A DNA stretch of 64,000 nucleotides from GCA-003244245 sp035606945. Lineage in GTDB: Bacteria; Actinomycetota; Actinomycetes; Mycobacteriales; Pseudonocardiaceae. Under the pieces are notes generated by a model that did not search any database, was not told the origin of the DNA, and saw only the letters and a program-made list of their open reading frames with translations. The stretch spans positions 40,201-104,200 of the forward strand of contig DATNDR010000050.1 in the NCBI GenBank assembly GCA_035606945.1, given 5' to 3'. Shown piece after piece: positions 33,308 through 39,972 of this stretch (positions are counted from its first letter, which is position 1; each line of letters begins with the position of its first letter). A program made the position numbers and the translations under genes.

Positions 33308-36300
33308 CCGCGGCAACGGGCGAGTACTGCGAGCGTATGAGCGCTATCGGACCTGTCGAGCTCGCCGTGGAACTGGGCACTCCGCCTCCCACCGAGGAGC
33401 AAGCCGACGTCATCGCCGCCGACCCCGGCGAACCGACGCTGGTGGTCGCCGGCGCCGGATCCGGCAAGACCGAGACGATGGCGGCCCGGGTGGTGTGGCT
33501 GGTCGCCAACGGATACGTCACCCCCGAGGCCGTGCTCGGCCTGACGTTCACCCGCAAGGCCGCTCAGCAGCTCGCCGACCGGATCCGGGCGCGGCTGCGC
33601 CGGCTGGCCGGCTCGCCGGTACTGGATCGACTCGATCCCACCGGGCAGCGCAGGGCCGCCGTGCTGGCCGGTGAGGCCACCGTGCTGACCTATCACGCCT
33701 ACGCCGGCCGGCTGGTCGCCGAGCACGCGCTGCGGCTACCCACCGACCCCGGGGCCCGGCTGCTCACCGAGACCGGCGCCTGGCAGCTGGCGCACCGGGT
33801 CACCGCGGGCTGGGAACCGGACCTCGATCTCGGCGGCAAGGTGCCGCGCACGGTCACTGGTTGGCTGCTCGGGCTGGCCGGGCAGCTCGCCGAGCACCTG
33901 TGCGAGCCGGCGCAGCTGCGCGACTACACCGAAGTCTTGATCGAGGTACTGGTCAACGCCACGCCGGGACCCCGCCAGCGTGGCCCACTGCGCGCCGACC
34001 TCAAGCCGGTGCTGGCTGCGCAGCAGTCCCGGCTGGCGATGCTGCCGCTGGTAGAGCGGCACATCGAGCTCAAGCGACGGGAAGCGGTGCTCGACTTCGG
34101 TGACCAGATGAGCATCGCTGCCACGTTGGCGCGTGACCATCCGGAAGTGGGTACGGCACAGCGGGCCCGGTTCCGGGCAGTGCTGCTCGATGAGTATCAG
34201 GACACCGGACACAGCCAGCGAGTGTTGTTGCGCTCGTTGTTCGGCGCCGCCGGGATTCCGGTGACCGCGGTCGGTGATCCGTGCCAGTCGATCTACGGCT
34301 GGCGCGGTGCATCGGCGGCGAACCTGCCACGTTTCACCACCGACTTCCCCCGTGCGGATGGGACGCCTGCGGTGACCCGCGGGCTGCTGACCAGCTTTCG
34401 CAACCCGCCGGAGGTCCTTGCAGTGGCGAACGCGGTGTCCGGGGAGCTCCGCGGGGCAGCGGTGCGGGTAGGTGAGTTGCGCTGCCGGGATGGTGCCGAA
34501 CCCGGCGAGATCCGCGTTGCGTTGCTGTCCGACGTTCGGGCCGAGGTCAGCTGGGTTGCGGCGGCCATCGCGCAGCGCTGGCACTGCGCGATGGCCGATC
34601 GGGGCTCCCCACCCACCGCCGCGGTGCTGGTGCGCCGCCGATCGGACATGGCGGCGCTCGCCGCCGCCTTGCGGGCCCGCGACGTCCCGGTCGAAGTGGT
34701 AGGCCTCGGCGGCCTGCTGGACACCCCAGAGATCCGAGACTTGGTGAGCGTGCTGCGATTGCTGGTCGATCCGTTGGCCGGTACCGCCGCGGTACGGCTG
34801 CTCGCCGGCGCGCGGTGGCGCATCGGCGCGGCCGATCTGGCCGCGTTGTGGGCCCGAGCTCGGGAACTGGCGATCGATCACCAGATGCCATCGCCTCCGA
34901 ACGGTGCCCACCACAACGGCTCCAGCCAGCACGCCAATCCGGCAGCGGTGCTAGCCGCGCTGCCCGGCGACCTGCCCGGAGAAGCCGCTGAGGCGGCGGG
35001 GTTGGTGGATGCGCTGGATTCGCCAGGTGACCCGATGCGCTACTCGCAGCTGGGCTACCGGAGGCTGCGCGCGCTGGCCGCCGAGTTGCGAGCGTTGCGG
35101 CACCGGATCAACCAGCCGCTGACCGACCTGGTGGCTGACGCCGAGCGCACCCTGATGTTGGACAGCGAGTCGCTGGCCCGTCCCGGCCCGGCTGGCCGGG
35201 CCCATCTGGATGCTTTTGCTGACGTGGTCGCGGACTTCGCCGCAACCAGCCCATTGGCCGGGTTGCCCGCACTGCTGGATTACCTGAGCACCGCCGAGGA
35301 GGCCGAAGACGGTCTTGAGCCAGGCGAGGTGGAGGTAGCTCACGATCGGGTGCAAATCCTTACCGTGCACGCCGCCAAAGGCCTCGAATGGCAGGTGGTG
35401 GCGCTTCCACACCTGGTCGACGGGGTGTTCCCGGCAGCCAAGAAAAGCTCGTCGTGGCTGCGAACGGTCACCGAGCTGCCGGTGGCGCTGCGTGGCGACC
35501 GCGCCGACCTACCCGAACTGCTGCTGCCCGCTGGCGCCGACCAGAAGCAACTAGCCGAGGTGCTCGCGGCGCACGAGGCGGGCTTCGATGCGCGGCGGCT
35601 GACGGAGGAACGCCGGCTGCTGTATGTCGCGCTGACCCGCGCGCAGCGTTCGCTGCTGGTCAGCGGCCACCATTGGGGCGAGGCCGGCAGCGCGCCGAGG
35701 GTGGTGTCGGATTTCCTGCTGGAGATTCGCGATGCCGCGTCCTGTGTGGTCGACCAGTGGGCCGCAGCTCCCGACGATGGACAGACCAACCCGTTAGACA
35801 CTGCGCCACGGCAAGCCGTCTGGCCGCAGGACCCGCTGCGCACCCGCCGCGACGCCGTGGCCGGCGGCGCTGCGCTGGTGCGGGATGCGTTGGAGACAGG
35901 GGGCGATATCCCGGCGCCAGTGCGCAGTGCAGGAAGTTGGCAGTGTGAGGTTGACGTGCTGCTCGCCGAGCGGGATGCCCGCCGCGGTCCGCAGCAGGTG
36001 AGGCTGCCCGCGCACCTGTCGGTAAGCCAGCTCGTGGAGCTCGCCGCGGACCCTTCGGCCCTGGCCGCACGATTACGCAGGCCGCTGCCGCTGCCCCCCA
36101 ACCCGATGGCGCGCAACGGCACGGCGTTTCACGCGTGGCTGGAACGCCGGTTCGGATCCACCCGCCTGATCGATCATGATGAACTTCCCGGAGCCGCCGA
36201 CGAGGCAGCCGCGCCGAACACCGAACTGGGGTCGTTGCAAGCGGCTTTCCTCGCCAGCGAGTGGGCGCAGCGTAGCCCGTATGACGTCGAGGTGCCTTTC

Positions 36301-36600
36301 GAGACGGTGTTCGACGGAGTAGGGGTGCGGGGCCGGATGGATGCGGTGTTCGCTGACGCAGACGGCGGCTGGACGGTGGTCGATTGGAAGACCGGGCCAG
36401 TGCCCGACACGCCGGCACTGGCCGCGGTGAGCGTGCAGCTCGCCGCGTACCGGTTGGCCTGGTCGGTGCTCTGCGGTGCCCCGCTCGGACGTGTGCGAGC
36501 CGCATTCCACTACGTCCGGAACAACCGCACCCTTCGACCAACCGACCTGCTCGACGCCGATGGATTACGGGATCTGCTACGTGGTATCCCGGCCGGCTGA
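33304..36600 (+). CDS. adnB: AdnB subunit of AdnAB helicase-nuclease
   Basis: A 1098-aa partner of AdnA. The motor is intact: motif I GAGSGKTE (50-57), motif Ia TFTRKAAQQLADR, motif II VLLDEYQDT, motif III GDPCQSIYGWRGA, motif V VHAAKGLEWQVV and motif VI YVALTRAQRSL. The C-terminal nuclease has RGRMDAVFADADGGWTVVDWKTG, giving the D...DWKT catalytic signature. ATG 33304 overlaps the adnA stop (ATGA), so both subunits are made together. It is the principal translocating motor in the mycobacterial complex (Rv3201c). Confidence 0.92.
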   Translation: MTAATGEYCERMSAIGPVELAVELGTPPPTEEQADVIAADPGEPTLVVAGAGSGKTETMAARVVWLVANGYVTPEAVLGLTFTRKAAQQLADRIRARLRRLAGSPVLDRLDPTGQRRAAVLAGEATVLTYHAYAGRLVAEHALRLPTDPGARLLTETGAWQLAHRVTAGWEPDLDLGGKVPRTVTGWLLGLAGQLAEHLCEPAQLRDYTEVLIEVLVNATPGPRQRGPLRADLKPVLAAQQSRLAMLPLVERHIELKRREAVLDFGDQMSIAATLARDHPEVGTAQRARFRAVLLDEYQDTGHSQRVLLRSLFGAAGIPVTAVGDPCQSIYGWRGASAANLPRFTTDFPRADGTPAVTRGLLTSFRNPPEVLAVANAVSGELRGAAVRVGELRCRDGAEPGEIRVALLSDVRAEVSWVAAAIAQRWHCAMADRGSPPTAAVLVRRRSDMAALAAALRARDVPVEVVGLGGLLDTPEIRDLVSVLRLLVDPLAGTAAVRLLAGARWRIGAADLAALWARARELAIDHQMPSPPNGAHHNGSSQHANPAAVLAALPGDLPGEAAEAAGLVDALDSPGDPMRYSQLGYRRLRALAAELRALRHRINQPLTDLVADAERTLMLDSESLARPGPAGRAHLDAFADVVADFAATSPLAGLPALLDYLSTAEEAEDGLEPGEVEVAHDRVQILTVHAAKGLEWQVVALPHLVDGVFPAAKKSSSWLRTVTELPVALRGDRADLPELLLPAGADQKQLAEVLAAHEAGFDARRLTEERRLLYVALTRAQRSLLVSGHHWGEAGSAPRVVSDFLLEIRDAASCVVDQWAAAPDDGQTNPLDTAPRQAVWPQDPLRTRRDAVAGGAALVRDALETGGDIPAPVRSAGSWQCEVDVLLAERDARRGPQQVRLPAHLSVSQLVELAADPSALAARLRRPLPLPPNPMARNGTAFHAWLERRFGSTRLIDHDELPGAADEAAAPNTELGSLQAAFLASEWAQRSPYDVEVPFETVFDGVGVRGRMDAVFADADGGWTVVDWKTGPVPDTPALAAVSVQLAAYRLAWSVLCGAPLGRVRAAFHYVRNNRTLRPTDLLDADGLRDLLRGIPAG

Positions 36601-36692
36601 CCTGGCGCGGCGGTACGGAGTCGGTATCTAATGCCGGCGATCTCCGTGTGATATCGGGACGGAACTACGTGTTGAAAAGCAGAATCCGTTTG

Positions 36693-36842
36693 CTAGGTAG
36701 TCGACTTACGGATTTACGTGCGACTACCGATTGCCGCATGACCTAAGTCCTCGGCAGGGTATGTGGTACCAAGTCGGCAAAGACGGTCGATGAGGGTGAT
36801 TTGTGTGCCCGGGCGCACCGGGACTCACCTTTCCTAGGAGGA
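36693..36842 (+). promoter_or_regulatory. unit 1 upstream elements of the glycine-rich peptide cluster
   Basis: CTAGGTAGT (36693-36701), then 22 bp start-to-start the element TACGTGCGACTAC-CGATTGCC (36715-36735), then GTACCAAGTCGG (36766-36777), a hairpin CCCGG-GCGCA-CCGGG (36808-36822) and the extended Shine-Dalgarno CCTTTCCTAGGAGG (36829-36842). The same series in the same order precedes the other four peptide genes. Confidence 0.75.
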
Positions 36843-36846
36843 CCTG

Positions 36847-37164
36847 ATGTCTGATGTACTGAGCTTTGCGGAGATCGACGTGACGCACGTCGAACTACTG
36901 CCGGCACGTACCGTCCTGTCCATGTTCAGGGTTTCTGTCGCTGGCGACGCGGGCAACGGTGGCCAGGGTGGCAAGGGTGGCGTTGGCGGTGAAGGCGAGG
37001 GCAAGGCGTACTTCTTGTACCCCTACTTCTACACCGAGGGCGACGTGACCAACTCGCTCACCGGTGGTCTCGGCGGGGAGAGCACTGCCGACGGTGGTGC
37101 GACAACCGGTGGTGCTGCCACGGTTGCTCCGGCTCCGGCTCCTGCTCCTGCACCGGCTTCCTAG
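36847..37164 (+). CDS. glycine-rich leader peptide family, member 1 (divergent core)
   Basis: A 105-aa protein. The N-terminal MSDVLSFAEIDVTHVELLPA and following RTVLSMF are shared with the four downstream paralogues and resemble a peptide leader. After a short Gly-rich tract (GNGGQGGKGGVGGEGEG, about 38-54) comes an aromatic segment KAYFLYPYFYTEGDVTNSLT in place of the NLLNIDLFGDQ segment of the others, then a second Gly/Thr region and an alternating Ala-Pro tail ending in Ser. It has no cysteine, signal peptide or membrane helix. AGGAGG lies five bases before ATG 36847. It is probably a ribosomally made precursor whose C-terminal part is released, with function unknown. Confidence 0.8.
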   Translation: MSDVLSFAEIDVTHVELLPARTVLSMFRVSVAGDAGNGGQGGKGGVGGEGEGKAYFLYPYFYTEGDVTNSLTGGLGGESTADGGATTGGAATVAPAPAPAPAPAS

Positions 37165-37211
37165 CCAACGTACGCACCAGCGATCGGGTCGTCGCTGGGA
37201 GCGAGAATTCT

Positions 37212-37254
37212 CCGGGGAGGGTGGCCAAGTGGTCACCCTCCCCGGTTTGCTTTT
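37212..37254 (+). terminator. intrinsic terminator after peptide gene 1
   Basis: CCGGGGAGGGTG (37212-37223) pairs perfectly with CACCCTCCCCGG (37234-37245) over a ten-base loop and is followed by TTTGCTTTT. This is one of the few hairpins in the window with a clear T-tract. Confidence 0.9.
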
Positions 37255-37343
37255 CTCGGTAAGTCCCGGGTCGGGAAATATGCGGTAAAAGTCGTCACCG
37301 GCTAAGTACCGGATGGCCATGTTCTTGGTTTGAAACCAACTCG

Positions 37344-37487
37344 TTAGGTAGTGCGCATCGATGAAATACGTGTGGGTACTGATTGCCTCACCAACCTGGT
37401 TTGGGCAGTGTATGTAGTGCCGAGTCGGTATGCCGCCGATGACGTGTTTTCGTCCCGGAAGTCGCCGGGGCGTCCTTTCCTAGGAGG
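37344..37487 (+). promoter_or_regulatory. unit 2 upstream elements of the peptide cluster
   Basis: TTAGGTAGT (37344-37352), TACGTGTGGGTAC-TGATTGCC (37367-37387), a TCGG-TATGCCG-CCGA dyad around 37425-37439, hairpin CCCGG-AAGTCG-CCGGG (37454-37469) and CCTTTCCTAGGAGG ending 37487. Element order and spacing match unit 1. Confidence 0.75.
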
Positions 37488-37492
37488 ATTTG

Positions 37493-37768
37493 ATGTCTGA
37501 TGCACTGAGCTTTGTTGAGATCGACGGCCAGCACGTTGAGCTGCTGCCGGCCCGCACCGTGATGTCGCTGCTGCACACCGGCGGCGAAGGCAGCGGCCGT
37601 GGCGGCAACGGTGGCACGGGTGGCAACGGTGGCGCCGGTCGCGGCGGCATCGGGGTGAACCTCTTGAACATCGACCTGTTCGGTGACCAGGTCAACAGTG
37701 CCGGTGACGGGACCGGTGGCGCGGGCGGCGCCGCCAATGGCGGTAACTCGGGAACTCTGCACAGCTGA
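37493..37768 (+). CDS. glycine-rich leader peptide family, member 2
   Basis: A 91-aa protein from ATG 37493 (a TTG directly before it is in frame but sits within the ribosome-binding spacing). The leader MSDALSFVEIDGQHVELLPA plus RTVMSLL (1-27) is nearly identical to members 3 and 4. Next come HTGGEGSGRGG, a run of GGN/GGT/GGA triplets, the hydrophobic-acidic block GVNLLNIDLFGDQVNSAGDG (about 53-72), a second Gly-rich stretch and the end TLHS. It contains no cysteine and few side chains that known RiPP enzymes modify. It looks like a leader plus low-complexity core. It is transcribed alone, between its own upstream elements and its own hairpin. Confidence 0.82.
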   Translation: MSDALSFVEIDGQHVELLPARTVMSLLHTGGEGSGRGGNGGTGGNGGAGRGGIGVNLLNIDLFGDQVNSAGDGTGGAGGAANGGNSGTLHS

Positions 37769-37820
37769 GTGAGCCGGGTGCCGCCGGCGATCTGGATTGA
37801 TCGCGGCGTGCCGCTACATC

Positions 37821-37853
37821 AGGAGGGGTGGCCACTATGTGGCCACCCCTCCT
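37821..37853 (+). terminator. hairpin terminator after peptide gene 2
   Basis: AGGAGGGGTGGCCA (37821-37834) and TGGCCACCCCTCCT (37840-37853) form a perfect 14-bp stem with a five-base loop. TGTTTAT follows a few bases later. Confidence 0.88.
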
Positions 37854-37933
37854 GCCGTGTTTATCGTGCTTATCAGCGTGGTGCGCAAATCTCGTCGCCC
37901 CAGTAGGTACTGGGATGAAGAATATGCGCAGGG

Positions 37934-38080
37934 CTAGGTGGTCCACCGGCGGATTTACGTGCGCCTACTGATTGCCGAGCAACCTTAATGGCGGGCAAAG
38001 TATGTGGTGCTGAATCGGTAATGCCGCCGATGAGGTGATGTGCAGGCCCTGGGTATCACCGGGGCAATATTCCCTAGGAG
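37934..38080 (+). promoter_or_regulatory. unit 3 upstream elements of the peptide cluster
   Basis: CTAGGTGGT (37934-37942), TACGTGCGCCTAC-TGATTGCC (37956-37976), an ATCGG...CCGAT dyad with loop TAATGCCG near 38015-38032, hairpin GCCCTGG-GTATCA-CCGGGGC (38046-38065) with a changed but still pairing stem, and CCTAGGAGG ending near 38081. Confidence 0.75.
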
Positions 38081-38086
38081 GATTTG

Positions 38087-38365
38087 ATGTCTGACGCACT
38101 GAGCTTTGTTGAGATCAACGGTCAGCACGTGGAGTTGCTGCCGGCTCGCACCGTGATGTCGCTGCTCCACACCGGCGGCGGCAGCGACAGCGGCCGTGGC
38201 GGCAATGGCGGCACGGGCGGCAACGGTGGCCAGGGCCGCGGCGGAATTGGTCTGAACGTGCTGAACATCGACCTGTTCGGCGACCAGACCAACAGCGCCG
38301 GTGACGGCGTCGGTGGCGCCGGTGGCAGCGCCAACGGTGGTGGCAGCGGGTCTCTGTTCAGCTGA
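38087..38365 (+). CDS. glycine-rich leader peptide family, member 3
   Basis: A 92-aa paralogue of member 2. The leader differs only by Asn for Asp at position 11. The core reads SDSGRGGNGGTGGNGGQGRG, then GIGLNVLNIDLFGDQTNSAG and a Gly/Ser tail ending SLFS. The central block with the N-[LVI]-LNIDLFGDQ pattern is better conserved than the Gly-rich flanks, which vary in length and composition. This suggests selection on both leader and central block. Single-gene unit with its own upstream elements and hairpin. Confidence 0.82.
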   Translation: MSDALSFVEINGQHVELLPARTVMSLLHTGGGSDSGRGGNGGTGGNGGQGRGGIGLNVLNIDLFGDQTNSAGDGVGGAGGSANGGGSGSLFS

Positions 38366-38414
38366 CCGAGTTGGTGTCGTCGGACGATTACATGGTCGTG
38401 CGCGACAGGAATTA

Positions 38415-38449
38415 AAAAGGGGGTGGCCCGCAATCGGCCACCCCCTTTT
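38415..38449 (+). terminator. hairpin terminator after peptide gene 3
   Basis: AAAAGGGGGTGGCC (38415-38428) pairs perfectly with GGCCACCCCCTTTT (38436-38449). The TTTT at the end of the right arm gives a bidirectional intrinsic-terminator shape. Confidence 0.9.
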
Positions 38450-38575
38450 ACCACCGGATCCAGCAAATCGTATAGAATTGATGTAGTCCGTAGGAGGCCT
38501 GGTGCGATAGGTAGTCGTTGGGCTGCATCTCCGTGGGCCGCGCGGTCGGCTAGGTATTAGAAAAAAGTTCGAGTC

Positions 38576-38716
38576 CTAGGTAGTAGCTGGGGCAGAGTTA
38601 CGTGTGACTACTGATTGCAGCCTGGCGTACCGCTGGGCAGGGTATGGGTAGCCAAATCGGCACTGCCACCGATGAGGTGTTTCCGCCCGGTTCGCCGGGA
38701 TCACCTTTCCTAGGAG
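38576..38716 (+). promoter_or_regulatory. unit 4 upstream elements of the peptide cluster
   Basis: CTAGGTAGT (38576-38584), with an extra CTAGGTATT 26 bp earlier at 38550, TACGTGTGACTAC-TGATTGCA (38599-38619), an ATCGG-CACTGCCA-CCGAT dyad (38656-38673), hairpin CCCGG-TTCG-CCGGG (38686-38699) with a stable tetraloop, and CCTTTCCTAGGAGG just before ATG 38722. Confidence 0.75.
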
Positions 38717-38721
38717 GATTG

Positions 38722-38994
38722 ATGTCTGACGCATTGAGCTTTGTTGAGGTCGACTCGCAGCACGTGGAGTTGCTTCCGGCCCGCACTGTTATGTCGCTGT
38801 TGCCTCTCAACGACAGAGGCGGGCGTGGCGGCAACGCCGGCGATGGTGGCAAGGGCGGCCAGGGCCGGGGCGGCATCGGCCTTAACATCCTCAACATCGA
38901 CCTGTTCGGCGACCAGATCAATGACGCCGGCGATGGTGTCGGCGGTGCCGGCGGCAGCGCCGACGGCGGTGGCGGTGGCGACCTCGGCAGCTGA
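38722..38994 (+). CDS. glycine-rich leader peptide family, member 4
   Basis: A 90-aa paralogue. The leader MSDALSFVEVDSQHVELLPA plus RTVMSLL is conserved, followed by PLNDRGGRGGNAGDGGKGG, then GRGGIGLNILNIDLFGDQIN, then DAGDGVGGAGGSADGG and the end DLGS. Several Gly-rich triplets carry Asp or Lys, so charge varies between members while the central block stays fixed. The upstream reading of the frame to 38644 runs through the conserved UTR elements and is not coding. Confidence 0.82.
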   Translation: MSDALSFVEVDSQHVELLPARTVMSLLPLNDRGGRGGNAGDGGKGGQGRGGIGLNILNIDLFGDQINDAGDGVGGAGGSADGGGGGDLGS

Positions 38995-39048
38995 GTCCAG
39001 CTGGCACGATTGGGTGATCACCTGATCGTGGGTGGGGTCATTGGGCTG

Positions 39049-39084
39049 ATGGAGGGGTGGTCGTCACCCCGGTCGCCCCTCCAT
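39049..39084 (+). terminator. hairpin after peptide gene 4
   Basis: ATGGAGGGG (39049-39057) pairs with CCCCTCCAT (39076-39084) around an 18-base loop that can partly pair internally. It is the counterpart of the GGGGTGG-type hairpins after members 1-3 but lacks a T-tract. Confidence 0.75.
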
Positions 39085-39200
39085 GGCACTTGAGGGCCCT
39101 ACCAGTGATAACAAGACAAGATCGACGTTCGACGTAGGTAATACCCTGACTGGATCTCCGTGGCATCTCTAGTGGCTACGTGTTGAAGAAGCGCTTGAGA

Positions 39201-39359
39201 CTACGTAGTGCACCTAGAAGAGTTAAGTACGACTACTGATTGCCACATGGGTGTGGCTGTGTGCACCGTAGGTACGCGCCGGATCGGCACTGCCAACCGA
39301 TGCGGTGCGCGTAGTCCCCGGGGCCATCGAGAGGCCGCCGGAACACCTTTCCTAGGAGG
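39201..39359 (+). promoter_or_regulatory. unit 5 upstream elements of the peptide cluster
   Basis: CTACGTAGT (39201-39209, the most changed copy), TAAGTACGACTAC-TGATTGCC (39224-39244), an ATCGG-CACTGCCAA-CCGAT dyad (near 39283-39301), a longer hairpin CCGGGGCC (39318-39325) with GGCC-G-CCGG (39333-39341), and CCTTTCCTAGGAGG before ATG 39364. Confidence 0.72.
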
Positions 39360-39363
39360 ATCT

Positions 39364-39633
39364 ATGTCAGACGCATTGAGCTTGGCTGACCTCGATGGGC
39401 AGCGTGCCGAGCTGCTCCCGCACCGGACCCTGATGTCCCTGGTCAGCACCATCGGTGGTGGCCGTGGTGGCGACGGCGGCGTCGGTGGCCGCGGCGGCGT
39501 CGGCCGGGGAGGCCTGGGGGCCAACCTCATCAACGTCAACCTGTTGGGCGACCAGACCAATGCCGCGGGTAGCGGTTACGGCGGAGTGGGTGGCGCCGGT
39601 GATGGTGGTGGCGGAGGGAATATCGGCAGTTGA
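39364..39633 (+). CDS. glycine-rich leader peptide family, member 5
   Basis: An 89-aa, more divergent paralogue: leader MSDALSLADLDGQRAELLPH plus RTLMSLV, then Gly-rich GGGRGGDGGVGGRGGVGRGG, a central block GLGANLINVNLLGDQTNAAG matching the LNIDLFGDQ pattern of members 2-4, and a Gly-rich end closing in NIGS. Positions kept in all five members include MSD-LS, the D at 11, EL-LP, RT, S at 25 and, in members 2-5, the GDQ. It is the last peptide gene before the protease gene. Confidence 0.8.
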   Translation: MSDALSLADLDGQRAELLPHRTLMSLVSTIGGGRGGDGGVGGRGGVGRGGLGANLINVNLLGDQTNAAGSGYGGVGGAGDGGGGGNIGS

Positions 39634-39687
39634 GCTGAACAGGTGCTGAGGCGGCATTCAGGTGCTTGCCTGTAATGCATTAGCGCG

Positions 39688-39718
39688 GAAGGGGTGGCTG
39701 GAGGGCGGCCGCCCCTTC
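39688..39718 (+). terminator. hairpin after peptide gene 5
   Basis: GAAGGGGTGGC (39688-39698) and GCCGCCCCTTC (39708-39718) form an 11-bp stem with one T-G pair, so each peptide unit ends in a GGGGTGG-type hairpin before the next promoter. Confidence 0.75.
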
Positions 39719-39775
39719 GCAGCGTGCTACGGCACCTTCAACATTACGCAGTGAGGCCGGCGAAACTAGGTAGTA

Positions 39776-39972
39776 GCAACCGTCGGCGAGACATCCACAT
39801 CGGTTAGGCTGGATGACAATTCGGTAATGCCACCGTCGTGCTGTATGCGCTGGGGGTGTGTTTCAGCACGGGTTTTCAGTTCTACCGGATTTCGATTCAG
39901 CTTCAGCGGGGTTTCGAGTCGGGGGAGGCCGTCATCGACACTGAACGTGTGGTGGTTGATTCAGGATCAGCT
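39776..39972 (+). promoter_or_regulatory. upstream region of the M50 protease gene sharing cluster elements
   Basis: CTAGGTAGT recurs at 39776-39784, and TTCGGTAATGCCACCG, a relative of the TCGG...CCGA element of units 2-5, lies near 39818-39835. The TACGTG...TGATTGCC element is missing. A weak AGGAT lies about five bases before the chosen GTG. Sharing of two elements suggests common control with the peptide genes. Confidence 0.6.

Noticed and set aside
36693..39359. CRISPR array
   Set aside because: The repeated elements are about 600 bp apart, lie upstream of coding genes and lack uniform short spacers. No cas gene is present anywhere in the window.
36847..39633. PE_PGRS-type proteins
   Set aside because: The Gly-rich triplets look similar, but there is no PE domain, the proteins are under 106 residues, and they have a different conserved leader and no type VII secretion genes nearby.
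37493..39633. Microcin B17-like or lanthipeptide precursors
   Set aside because: The cores have no cysteine, and no YcaO, dehydratase or lanthionine synthetase gene is present in the window.
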